From contig NZ_CANPWG010000010.1 of the NCBI RefSeq assembly GCF_947581915.1, positions 53,388 to 117,387 of the forward strand: a DNA stretch of 64,000 nt. The letters run 5' to 3'. The notes under the pieces were generated by a model that was given only the letters and a program-made list of their open reading frames with translations, was not told where the DNA came from and did no database searches. The translations under genes and the position numbers were made by a program. Shown here one piece after another: positions 1 through 6,682 of the stretch (position 1 is the first letter of the stretch; each line of letters begins with the position of its first letter). The DNA comes from Candidatus Palauibacter scopulicola (GTDB lineage Bacteria > Gemmatimonadota > Gemmatimonadetes > Palauibacterales > Palauibacteraceae).

Positions 1-294
1 GAGCGCGGCCGGGGTGTGGGGGCCGGTTTCGGCGGCCGGCGACAGATCGATCGGAATCAGGAGGGGGAACCCGAGCGACACCGTGCGAGCCAGCTGGCAC
101 AGCAGGTGGCTGTGCCCGGGGTCGCCGTGCTCCCCGGGCTCCCCTTCGACATGCACGACGACGTCCGGCCCCCCGGCTTCGAGCATCGCATCCACCGCCG
201 GAAGAATGGCGAACACCAAGGCCTGAAGGAGGACGATGGCGCGAACGCCGAAACGGCGAAGATCCCGCGGCTGTCGAGAAGAGATCCGCTTCAC
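1..294 (-). CDS. small exported His-rich protein, C-terminus cut by the window edge
   Basis: The minus-strand frame is open from a stop near 343 to the window edge. Read from GTG at 294 it gives a basic start, a hydrophobic segment (RAIVLLQALVFAILPAVDAM), then a His/Gly-rich stretch (HVEGEPGEHGDPGHSHLLCQ) with one Cys, then a second hydrophobic stretch. The layout of signal anchor followed by a His-rich, Cys-containing tail resembles small proteins near metal or ABC export loci, and it resembles the gene at 56565-56888. Start choice is uncertain: there is no good Shine-Dalgarno at 294, and GTG at 336 is the alternative. It is divergent from the CopC-like gene, leaving about 240 bp in which I see no further gene. 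Function is unknown; periplasmic metal binding is only a guess. Confidence 0.45.
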   Translation of the reverse strand, partial: MKRISSRQPRDLRRFGVRAIVLLQALVFAILPAVDAMLEAGGPDVVVHVEGEPGEHGDPGHSHLLCQLARTVSLGFPLLIPIDLSPAAETGPHTPAAL

Positions 295-533
295 AGCTAT
301 GCCGCCAGAGGTATTCCGGGCGCCGCCAAAGGGCACGTCGGATCAGTGCATCAAGCTGCTTTCGGGGGCGAAACGAGTCAAGTTTTCGGCGCCGCGGCGC
401 TTCCGCCCCGGGGAGGTTGCCGCGCGACTAAACGGACAGCCTGTCGGAGGTGTATTCGAGAGGTGAGCGGTGGACGCACCATCGTCGGGCCGCAGATCGA
501 CACACGAGCTAACCGGAACTCGGGACAAATCCG

Positions 534-917
534 ATGGGGGAATGGATTCGCAACCGGGCGGTCGTCCTGGCGATCGTCACGCTGACGACGGCGAGCGTCT
601 TCGTCGGCGCGCACCTCTCCCTCAAGGAGTCGTCTCCCGAGAAGGATGAGACGATCGCGATCAGCCCCCCGACGATCACGTTGTGGTTCACGCAGGCGCC
701 GCAGATGGCCGGGACGTCCGTTCGCCTCCTGCCGAAGGGAGGCGAACCCCTCGACCTGGAGCCGGCGACCGCCCAGGAGGACGACCCGAGCGTCGTCGTG
801 CTGAACGTGAGCGAGACGCTCTCGGACGGCGACTACGAGGTCATGTGGCGGGCCATGGCGCAGGACGGCCATACGATCAGGGGGGACTTCGGCTTCACGG
901 TGCAGACCGCCCGCTGA
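534..917 (+). CDS. CopC-domain protein
   Basis: A 127-residue exported protein. An N-terminal hydrophobic anchor (about residues 8-27) is followed by a CopC/YcnJ-type beta-sandwich with the family's features: PPTITLWFTQAP, a middle strand region, and near the end YEVMWRAMAQDGHTIRG, which contains the conserved DGH. CopC proteins bind copper in the periplasm and usually pair with a CopD membrane protein. No CopD is visible here, and the N-terminal His that begins mature classical CopC and binds Cu(II) is not apparent. It may therefore be a divergent member with weaker or different copper binding. The stop is followed after 3 nt by a hairpin shared with the converging selenoprotein gene. Confidence 0.75.
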   Translation: MGEWIRNRAVVLAIVTLTTASVFVGAHLSLKESSPEKDETIAISPPTITLWFTQAPQMAGTSVRLLPKGGEPLDLEPATAQEDDPSVVVLNVSETLSDGDYEVMWRAMAQDGHTIRGDFGFTVQTAR

Positions 918-920
918 GTC

Positions 921-942
921 CCGGGATGCGGTGCCATCCCGG
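921..942. terminator. bidirectional hairpin between two converging genes
   Basis: CCGGGATG and CATCCCGG form a perfect 8-bp stem with a 6-nt loop. It lies between the stop of the CopC-like gene (917) and the stop of the minus-strand selenoprotein gene (951). There is no T tract, so it is a likely but not textbook intrinsic terminator serving both directions. Confidence 0.55.
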
Positions 943-950
943 CTGGCGCG

Positions 951-1274
951 CTACAGTTCGGCGAGCGCCTCGGCGTTGAAGCCGACCAGGAGCGTGGTCC
1001 CCGCGAGCACGATCGGCGCGCGGTACTTCCCCGTAGGCCCTTTCAGCGCGTCGAGTTCGGTCTCCCCTGGACCCAGATCGCGCCGACTCCGGCCCCGGGC
1101 GATCACCACCCGCTCGGCGGTCGCCAGGAGCGCCCGCACGTCCTCATCCGTCAGCGGCGCCTTCGTGGCGGATCGTTCCTCCGCGATCGTTGCGCCGGTC
1201 TCGTCGAACACCGCACGGGTGCGTTTGCAGCTCGTTCAGCCGGGGCGCAGGTAGAAGAGCGTAACCTCCGTCAT
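951..1274 (-). CDS. predicted selenoprotein, ArsC/glutaredoxin-like thioredoxin fold (UGA = Sec13)
   Basis: Read through an in-frame TGA at 1236-1238, the gene encodes 107 residues. It starts MTEVTLFYLRPG, then Sec13-T-S-C16-K, then a helix, and ends with a strand-turn containing RAPIVLAGTTLLVGF. That region carries the cis-Pro position (about residue 87) of the ArsC/Spx/glutaredoxin group of thioredoxin folds. The TGA sits exactly at the first cysteine of the CxxC redox motif (UxxC), and the frame stays open and family-like on both sides. The ATG at 1274 has a strong Shine-Dalgarno (GAGGAG, about 8 nt upstream) and lies 10 nt after dinB. A SECIS-like hairpin follows the UGA. The expected role is a cytoplasmic thiol/selenol oxidoreductase; the substrate is unknown. 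An ordinary gene caller would truncate it to an 86-residue fragment starting at 1211. A nonsense mutation or sequencing error is the alternative. Confidence 0.75.
1207..1224 (-). promoter_or_regulatory. SECIS-like hairpin downstream of the in-frame UGA
   Basis: Counting the U of UGA as 1, nucleotides 18-21 (CACC) pair with 27-30 (GGUG). A G17-U31 wobble extends the stem, and A15-U32 can pair if C16 is bulged. The 5-nt loop CGUGC has G23 and U24 at positions 2-3. In the E. coli fdhF SECIS the SelB-contacting loop bases are also G23 and U24. Distance and loop fit the relaxed bacterial SECIS consensus. A competing fold (CGCA/UGCG, loop CCCG) exists, so a covariation test matters. Confidence 0.55.
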
Positions 1275-1284
1275 CTCAATCTCC

Positions 1285-1797
1285 TCACAGATACCGCTCC
1301 CTGAGCACGTCCCGATGGTGAAGCTCGTGACCGGCGATGATATGGATGAGCGCCCGCACCGTGCACTCCGCGCCGCTCGCGACCCCGCGGCGCGAGAGCG
1401 CGTCCTCGTCGAGCGAGCCGAAGAGAGCCGCGTTCGCGGTGCGAAGCGCCCGAAATTCATGCAGAAGTTCGCGGATCGGGCGATCGGCCGCGTTCGAGGC
1501 CTCGGCCCATTCATCCTGATCCATCCCCGGCAGCTCCGCCGAGTCCGCGCGGGCGATGTGGAGGACACGGTAGGCGAAGAGCCGCTCGGCATCGATCACG
1601 TGACCCAGAACCTCGCGGCACGTCCACTTGCCGGGCTCGTAGGCGAAGTTCTCGCGCCCGGGCGGGAGGTCCCCGAGAAGCGCATCGAGCGCATCGGGCG
1701 CCTCGCCGAGGACGTCGGCGAGGGTCCGGTCGTCCGGCACGCGGTCGATGTAGATGGCGTAGTAGTCGCCGTGCTCGTCGGGTCGAGGTCGTTTCAT
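1285..1797 (-). CDS. DinB family protein
   Basis: A 170-residue four-helix-bundle protein of the DinB/YfiT-like superfamily. The metal-binding histidines are recognisable: His in CREVLGHVIDAERLFAYR, and the C-terminal pair in IIAGHELHHRDVL. The family includes metal-dependent thiol (often bacillithiol or mycothiol) transferases and proteins of unknown function, so the substrate cannot be named. The start is ATG 1797 (MKRPRPDEHG); the frame is open further upstream, but that part overlaps the divergent gene and does not look like protein. It is the first gene of a two-gene unit with the selenoprotein. The pairing of a thiol-related fold with a redox selenoprotein is suggestive only. Confidence 0.85.
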   Translation of the reverse strand: MKRPRPDEHGDYYAIYIDRVPDDRTLADVLGEAPDALDALLGDLPPGRENFAYEPGKWTCREVLGHVIDAERLFAYRVLHIARADSAELPGMDQDEWAEASNAADRPIRELLHEFRALRTANAALFGSLDEDALSRRGVASGAECTVRALIHIIAGHELHHRDVLRERYL

Positions 1798-1843
1798 GGC
1801 GGGCAAACTATCGACCTCGCCGTCCCCGCGACATCTTGTCTGC

Positions 1844-2797
1844 ATGAACCACCGCTCAACTCCCATGACTCGATCGAACGCGGGGGCGCGGCAGGGGCCG
1901 CGCAAGGCGCCTGCCGATCCGCGACGTCTGGTCGCGATGGTCGCCGGCGCGCTGCTCGGAACGGCTTCGGGCGTGCTCGCACAGAGTGCCCCGGTGGCCT
2001 GCCTGGCGCCGGGCTCCTCGTTGCGCCTCGACCACGTACCTGTCGCCGTCGGCGACCTCGACGCTCTGTCGCGGCGGCTCACCGACGAGTTCGGCTTTCA
2101 CGTCCGGGACGGGCGGCGCGACGCCAACGGACTGGAGACGGCGGAGATCGGGTTCGGTGACGGGACCCGGCTCGAACTCCGGACCGTCAGCGGCTCGGGT
2201 GACCCGGACGCTTCGGGCGCCACCGAGCTGCGGCGCTACACGGACCTGATCGTCGACGGCGGGGGCGGGGCGTACGTGGCTCTCGCCGGGAACGACGGGA
2301 CCGGCCTGGATGAACTCCTCGCCATCGCCCGGGACGTCGAGCCCGAACTCGCGGCTGCCGGTTCCGGGATGGGACGAAGGGCGGCCTTCCCTCCGGACCA
2401 TCCCCTGCAGGCGGTGTTCTTCGTCGAGCCCGATCCGGAAGCCCAGGAGCCGCCGACCGTGTCCGGGCTGCCGGAACACCCGAACGGCGCGAGGGGTCTG
2501 CAGGCCGTCTGGATCATGATGGAGGATCCGGACCGCCTCACCCGGTTCCTGCTCGCCTTCGGGGCCCGCGACTGCGGCCCGTCGCGTCACCCCGAGCACC
2601 TGTACGGCCGCGCCGTCGGCATCCGCGGGGGGACCGTGTACGTGGTCGACGCACGCCTGTGGATGGCCGACCCCGGCTCGGCGCCGGTCGTGTCGCTCAC
2701 CGTCCGTGGCGGGCGCGAGTCCGCCTCCGACAACATCGTACTCGGAAACGCCGGCGGACTCTGGATCGAACTGCGCCCTTCGGAGGAGGACGGATGA
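1844..2797 (+). CDS. exported glyoxalase-like domain protein
   Basis: About 317 residues with an N-terminal signal sequence (RRLVAMVAGALLGTASGVLAQ). The mature part begins LRLDHVPVAVGDLDALSRRL, typical of the first beta-alpha strand of VOC/glyoxalase-like domains (PF13468-like), and a second, weaker VOC-like half follows in the C-terminal 120 residues. It is probably periplasmic; substrate and activity are unknown. ATG 1844 and ATG 1865 are both plausible and neither has a clear ribosome-binding site. The stop overlaps the start of the following metallo-beta-lactamase gene (ATGA), so the two are translationally coupled. Confidence 0.7.
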   Translation: MNHRSTPMTRSNAGARQGPRKAPADPRRLVAMVAGALLGTASGVLAQSAPVACLAPGSSLRLDHVPVAVGDLDALSRRLTDEFGFHVRDGRRDANGLETAEIGFGDGTRLELRTVSGSGDPDASGATELRRYTDLIVDGGGGAYVALAGNDGTGLDELLAIARDVEPELAAAGSGMGRRAAFPPDHPLQAVFFVEPDPEAQEPPTVSGLPEHPNGARGLQAVWIMMEDPDRLTRFLLAFGARDCGPSRHPEHLYGRAVGIRGGTVYVVDARLWMADPGSAPVVSLTVRGGRESASDNIVLGNAGGLWIELRPSEEDG

Positions 2798-3738
2798 CGA
2801 GCCGCATGCTCGACGCCCGGACCTCGATCGTCGATCTGAAGTTCCAGGGCTTCGATCTGGCGATCGGGACCGGCGTGCTGGAGACCGGGGACGGCGTCGC
2901 GCTCGTCGACCCCGGGCCCACGACCTGTCTTCCCGCGCTGGAGGCCGGGCTCGGGGAAGCCGGGTTCGGCCTCGCCGACGTGCGCGCCGTCCTGCTCACG
3001 CACATCCACCTCGATCACGCCACGGCCGCCGGCACGATCGTGCGCCGGGTCCCCGAAGCGCGGGTGTACGTCCACCCCGTGGGGGCGATCCACGTGATCC
3101 GGCCCGAGCGTCTCCTCGCCTCCGCCGGCCGCATCTACGGCGACCTGATGGAGACCCTTTGGGGCGAGTTCCTCCCGGTGCCCGCGGAGTCCGTGACCGA
3201 GGTGGACGAGGGAGACGCGGTGCAACTCGGCGGCCGTACCCTGCGCGTGGCCTACACGCCCGGCCACGCGAAGCACCACGTCGCCTATTTCGAGGAGGAC
3301 GGGGGGACGGCGTGGGTGGGCGATGTGGGGGGCATCCGCATCCCGCCCGGGGGCGTGATCCCCGTGACCCCGGTGCCCGACATCGACGTCGAAGCCTGGA
3401 ACGCGAGCATGGACCGGGTCCTGGAGTGGGGTCCCGGCCGCATCGTCCCGACCCACTTCGGCGCGGTCGAGGATCCGGCCGCCCATTTCGCCGAACTCCG
3501 CGACCAACTCGCGCGCTGGGCCCGCACCGTGCGCGAATCGCTGGGCGGCGAGAACCCGGCGGACCCGGACACGTCCGCCGACCCCGCACGGGCCCGGGCC
3601 TTCGCGGCGTGGGTGGAGGAAGACCTGCGCGCGCGCATGCCGGCCGAGCCGGTGGACACCTACGTCAATGCGTTCGGCGCGCGCGACTCCTGGTGGGGCC
3701 TCGCCCGCTACTGGCGCAAGCGAGCCACGGCTACGTGA
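2794..3738 (+). CDS. metallo-beta-lactamase fold hydrolase
   Basis: A 314-residue cytoplasmic-looking protein with the MBL metal motif THIHLDHA (HxHxDH, about residues 69-74), a later TPGHAKHH (His), WVGDVGG (bridging Asp) and PTHFG (last His). The fold therefore carries all ligands for a di-metal site. It resembles the broad glyoxalase II-like/MBL hydrolase group. It is sandwiched between an exported glyoxalase-like protein and a small membrane protein with 4-nt and 3-nt overlaps, so the three are one operon. A thioester, lactone or phosphoester substrate is possible; nothing in the sequence decides it. Confidence 0.85.
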   Translation: MTSRMLDARTSIVDLKFQGFDLAIGTGVLETGDGVALVDPGPTTCLPALEAGLGEAGFGLADVRAVLLTHIHLDHATAAGTIVRRVPEARVYVHPVGAIHVIRPERLLASAGRIYGDLMETLWGEFLPVPAESVTEVDEGDAVQLGGRTLRVAYTPGHAKHHVAYFEEDGGTAWVGDVGGIRIPPGGVIPVTPVPDIDVEAWNASMDRVLEWGPGRIVPTHFGAVEDPAAHFAELRDQLARWARTVRESLGGENPADPDTSADPARARAFAAWVEEDLRARMPAEPVDTYVNAFGARDSWWGLARYWRKRATAT

Positions 3739-3971
3739 AGCTGACGCCGCCCATCGCGGGGCTCGCGAGCCTTCTCGTCCCGGGTCTCGGCCAACTCCTG
3801 CAGCGTCGGATCCGGGCGACGGGCGTCTCCCTGGCCAACGCCGGCTTGCTCGTGTATGCAATCACCCACTGGCTCGCGGACGGCGACCCGCTCGACCTGA
3901 TGTGCTCCATCGTCTGCGCGGCCGTTCACCTGTTCCAGGCCCTCGAAGCCGCAGAGCACGGCGGGCGGTAG
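3735..3971 (+). CDS. small two-helix membrane protein
   Basis: The GTG at 3735 overlaps the preceding TGA (GTGA), giving a 78-residue protein. It begins VKLTPPIAGLASLLVPGLGQ and has two hydrophobic segments: around the SLLVPGLGQLL motif, and LANAGLLVYAITHWLA. The PGLGQ motif followed by a short basic loop is typical of TM2-like and related small membrane proteins. It is the last gene of the glyoxalase/MBL operon. No function can be assigned. Confidence 0.7.
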   Translation: MKLTPPIAGLASLLVPGLGQLLQRRIRATGVSLANAGLLVYAITHWLADGDPLDLMCSIVCAAVHLFQALEAAEHGGR

Positions 3972-3995
3972 CGGGCCGTCTCTCGAAGTCCGGTG

Positions 3996-4985
3996 TCAGC
4001 TGGCGGCCGGGCGGACCACCACGGTGATTTCCTCGTCGGCGAACAGGCCGCCGTCGTCGGCGCGGCCGCGGAGGATGTAGGTGCCGGGCCGCGAGAAGGT
4101 CACGGTGACGGTCCAGCGGTCGTCTTCCGGCAGGTCCGGGGGGCGCCAGAGCGGCGCCCACGGCGAGTTCGCGCCCGTGCGCGTGTCCTCCCACACCTTC
4201 ACCTGCGGCGGGTCGAACGTCACCTCCCCTTCGCCGCGATAGACGAACCACGACATGAAGAGGCCGTTCACCTTCTGCACCGTCACGCGCGACGGGGGCC
4301 GGAGCTGTCGGCCGCTGAAGCTGGGGAAGGCGTTCGCGATCGAGTCGACGCGCGCGGAGTCCTCCGCGGTTTCCGGCGGGTCGGGCGGCCCGGGGCGGAA
4401 CGCCCGCAGCAGGCCGTCGTCCTCCACGATGACGCTCACCGTGACCGGCTGGCCGACGATCGCCTCGCGCGTCCGTTCACCCTCGAGCGTGATCGTGGGC
4501 GGCTCGTTGGACCGCATCTCGGCGTTGCTCGACCCCGCGCCGAGCGCGCCCGTCTCCGACATGATCACCGTGTTATCGACGATGTAGTCCGGCCGCAGCG
4601 AGGCGTAGGCGTGCTCGGTGACCCCGTGGCTCGTGAGCGTCCACACGAGTTCCCGGTCGCCCCAGTCGGCGGGGACGCGGACCTTGAACACGAAGCGGTT
4701 GCGGCGCGGGAGGAAGTGGGTCGGCTGCCCCCGGTCGGCGGGTCCCGGGGAGAACATGTTGTCCTCGCCCACGGGGACGTCGATCTCCTCGAGCCAGTTC
4801 CGGTTCATGTAGCCGAACAGGAAGTTGAACGACCCGTCCTCGTTCTGCTCCCACCCCTCGAAGGCCGGGGCCACGTTCTGACCCCGCGCATAGGTCTGGG
4901 CATCCGCACCGGCCGGGAGCGCGGCGGCGAGGATCAGCGCCAGGAGCGGCACGGCCGGCGCCCCGGGCCGCGTGACCCGGGGCAT
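3996..4985 (-). CDS. exported protein of unknown function, partner of the cytochrome c/PHM-like gene
   Basis: A 329-residue protein with a signal peptide (VPLLALILAAALPAGADAQ) followed by a soluble beta-rich domain. Visible features include FGYMNRNWLEEIDVPVGEDN near the mature N-terminus and a C-terminal Ig-like section (TVTVTFSRPGTYILRGRADD). I do not recognise a named family. The start ATG 4985 lies 26 nt after the stop of the upstream copper monooxygenase-like gene on the same strand, so co-transcription is likely. It may act with that protein in the periplasm. A frame extension upstream of 4985 overlaps the neighbouring gene and was not used. Confidence 0.7.
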   Translation of the reverse strand: MPRVTRPGAPAVPLLALILAAALPAGADAQTYARGQNVAPAFEGWEQNEDGSFNFLFGYMNRNWLEEIDVPVGEDNMFSPGPADRGQPTHFLPRRNRFVFKVRVPADWGDRELVWTLTSHGVTEHAYASLRPDYIVDNTVIMSETGALGAGSSNAEMRSNEPPTITLEGERTREAIVGQPVTVSVIVEDDGLLRAFRPGPPDPPETAEDSARVDSIANAFPSFSGRQLRPPSRVTVQKVNGLFMSWFVYRGEGEVTFDPPQVKVWEDTRTGANSPWAPLWRPPDLPEDDRWTVTVTFSRPGTYILRGRADDGGLFADEEITVVVRPAAS

Positions 4986-5011
4986 GGAACCCGGTACGGG
5001 CACGACGATCC

Positions 5012-6610
5012 TTACCGGCGCCCGCCGCGGTCGCGGCCGTCCCCGGATCCCGTCCCGCCGTCGCCGGAAGATTCGGCCTCGGTGGCGGCACCGGGCTCCG
5101 CCCACTCGGCGTCCGCGAAGTAGCTCATGTCCCCGTTCGCGGGGATGACCATGCACAGCGGACAGCCGACGACGTGGTCGTTGGGGCCGAGCGCGAGCCG
5201 GTGCCGGCGCATGGCCATCTCCTCCACGAACTGTTCATCCGACATCTCCACCCGCATGCCGAGGTCGATGAACATGTTCGCGACCGAACGGTTCCCGGAG
5301 CCCTGCCAGTTGCGCGTGTCCGGCACGTTCCGGTTCGCCTCGGAGGTGTCCATGTAGCCGATGATGTGGAGGACCGTCCCCTTGGGGAGGAGCGGCTGGT
5401 GGTCCTGCGCGTACGTGTATCCCCGCACCCAGTTGTGGTCGTAGCCGACGCAGTTCAGCGTCTCGACGTTGAAGCCCCAGATCGCCTCGAGGCACATGCG
5501 CATGCCGGGCGCGTGCAGGTGCGGCTCGAAGGTCACGAGCTTGGTGTGCTGGTTCAGCACCTTGTAGGCGTGCAGTTCCTGCCCCGCCACGCCGGGCCGG
5601 ATGTCGATGTCGCTCCCATTGCCGAGCCCGAGGATGGTCCGCCGGTACTTCGGCTCGTAGTCCTCGGGATGGAAGCGGAAACCGATCTCGAGGTGGGCGC
5701 GCGTATCGCGGCCGTTCGAATGGAGGTGGACGGAGTTCGACACCACCGAGGAGCCCGCCCTGAGGAGGCGGCCCGCTTCCTCGTCGAAGAGATCGGGCTC
5801 GCGGCCGACCTCGTGCACCGGCCAGCCGGTGTCCGTGGAGGCGCGGCTCGCGCCGGGGCCCGTGTCCTGGCCCTCGAGCACACGCGTGCTCCAGATCATG
5901 TGGTGCACGACGAAGCGGCCGCCGACCGTGTGGCGCCCGCCGTGTTCCCCGTCCCTGCGCTGGGGCACGTCGTTCACCTCGCGGATCTCGACGGACTTCA
6001 CGTAGCGGTCCTCGGTGAGGCCGGTGGGCACGCTCTCGATGTCCCCCCACCAGTCGGGCGAATCGCCCTTCACCAGCACCTCGGGGAGCTTGACGATCAG
6101 GTCCGGCTCGCCCGCGGCCCACACGACGTCGTCGTCGAACTCGAGCGGGGGCGGCAGATCCGCCGGGTCGCCCTCGGGGGCGCCCGCCCGCCGCCAGGCG
6201 TCGAGCGCCTCGATCTCCCACTCGTCGAGCGACATGTCGTCCTTGAAGTGCTGGATGCCGATGTCCTTCTCGACGTACCAGGGGGGCATGGCGCCGGCCC
6301 GGTCCCGGATCTGGGTCCGGCGGGCGATCATGCTCGCGTAGGGCTCGACATCGTCGTAGGTGACGAGCGGCATCGGGGCGACGCCGTTGTCGCGGTGGCA
6401 GCGGACGCAGGCCCGCTGCAGGATCGGCGCGATGTCGCGGCTGAAGGTCACGTCGTCCGCCTCGACGCCCGGCGCCCCTGTGGCGGCGTGGCGCGCCGTC
6501 GCGGCGGGCCCGCCGTCCTGCGCCGCCATGCCGCCGGCGGAGAGCAACATGAGGGCGGGCAGGACGGAAGATCTCCGGACGAGAGACAAGATCCGCGTGG
6601 TGTGCGGCAT
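5012..6610 (-). CDS. cytochrome c domain fused to a copper type II (PHM-like) monooxygenase-like module
   Basis: A 532-residue exported protein. The signal peptide (about 1-30) is followed by a haem c site C68-V-R-C71-H72. The rest matches the layout of copper type II ascorbate-dependent monooxygenases: VVHHMIW (HHM, about residue 234, CuH-type ligands), SVHLHSNG (HxH, about 295), and LHAPGM (about 363). These resemble the two copper sites of peptidylglycine alpha-hydroxylating monooxygenase, but the real substrate is unknown. The haem domain could pass electrons to the copper centre in place of ascorbate (inference). The start ATG 6610 has an AAGGAG site. The C-terminal tail is Gly/Asp/Arg-rich and low complexity. 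It probably works with the gene just downstream. Confidence 0.8.
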   Translation of the reverse strand: MPHTTRILSLVRRSSVLPALMLLSAGGMAAQDGGPAATARHAATGAPGVEADDVTFSRDIAPILQRACVRCHRDNGVAPMPLVTYDDVEPYASMIARRTQIRDRAGAMPPWYVEKDIGIQHFKDDMSLDEWEIEALDAWRRAGAPEGDPADLPPPLEFDDDVVWAAGEPDLIVKLPEVLVKGDSPDWWGDIESVPTGLTEDRYVKSVEIREVNDVPQRRDGEHGGRHTVGGRFVVHHMIWSTRVLEGQDTGPGASRASTDTGWPVHEVGREPDLFDEEAGRLLRAGSSVVSNSVHLHSNGRDTRAHLEIGFRFHPEDYEPKYRRTILGLGNGSDIDIRPGVAGQELHAYKVLNQHTKLVTFEPHLHAPGMRMCLEAIWGFNVETLNCVGYDHNWVRGYTYAQDHQPLLPKGTVLHIIGYMDTSEANRNVPDTRNWQGSGNRSVANMFIDLGMRVEMSDEQFVEEMAMRRHRLALGPNDHVVGCPLCMVIPANGDMSYFADAEWAEPGAATEAESSGDGGTGSGDGRDRGGRR

Positions 6611-6682
6611 CACATCGCTCCTTGCGGGAGGACTCGTTCGCAGAAGGGTACGCAACGGGCGAAGGCCGGGTCAAACACCTCG

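Noticed and set aside
1236..1238. TGA as a simple nonsense mutation or pseudogene
   Set aside because: Considered, but the flanking sequence is intact, the stop falls exactly on a catalytic Cys position and a SECIS-like hairpin follows. It remains the main alternative and is stated in the finding.
1236..1592. 118-codon minus frame ending at the TGA, read as a gene of its own
   Set aside because: Upstream of ATG 1274 it is the wrong frame of dinB; only its last 12 codons belong to a real gene, continued through the TGA.
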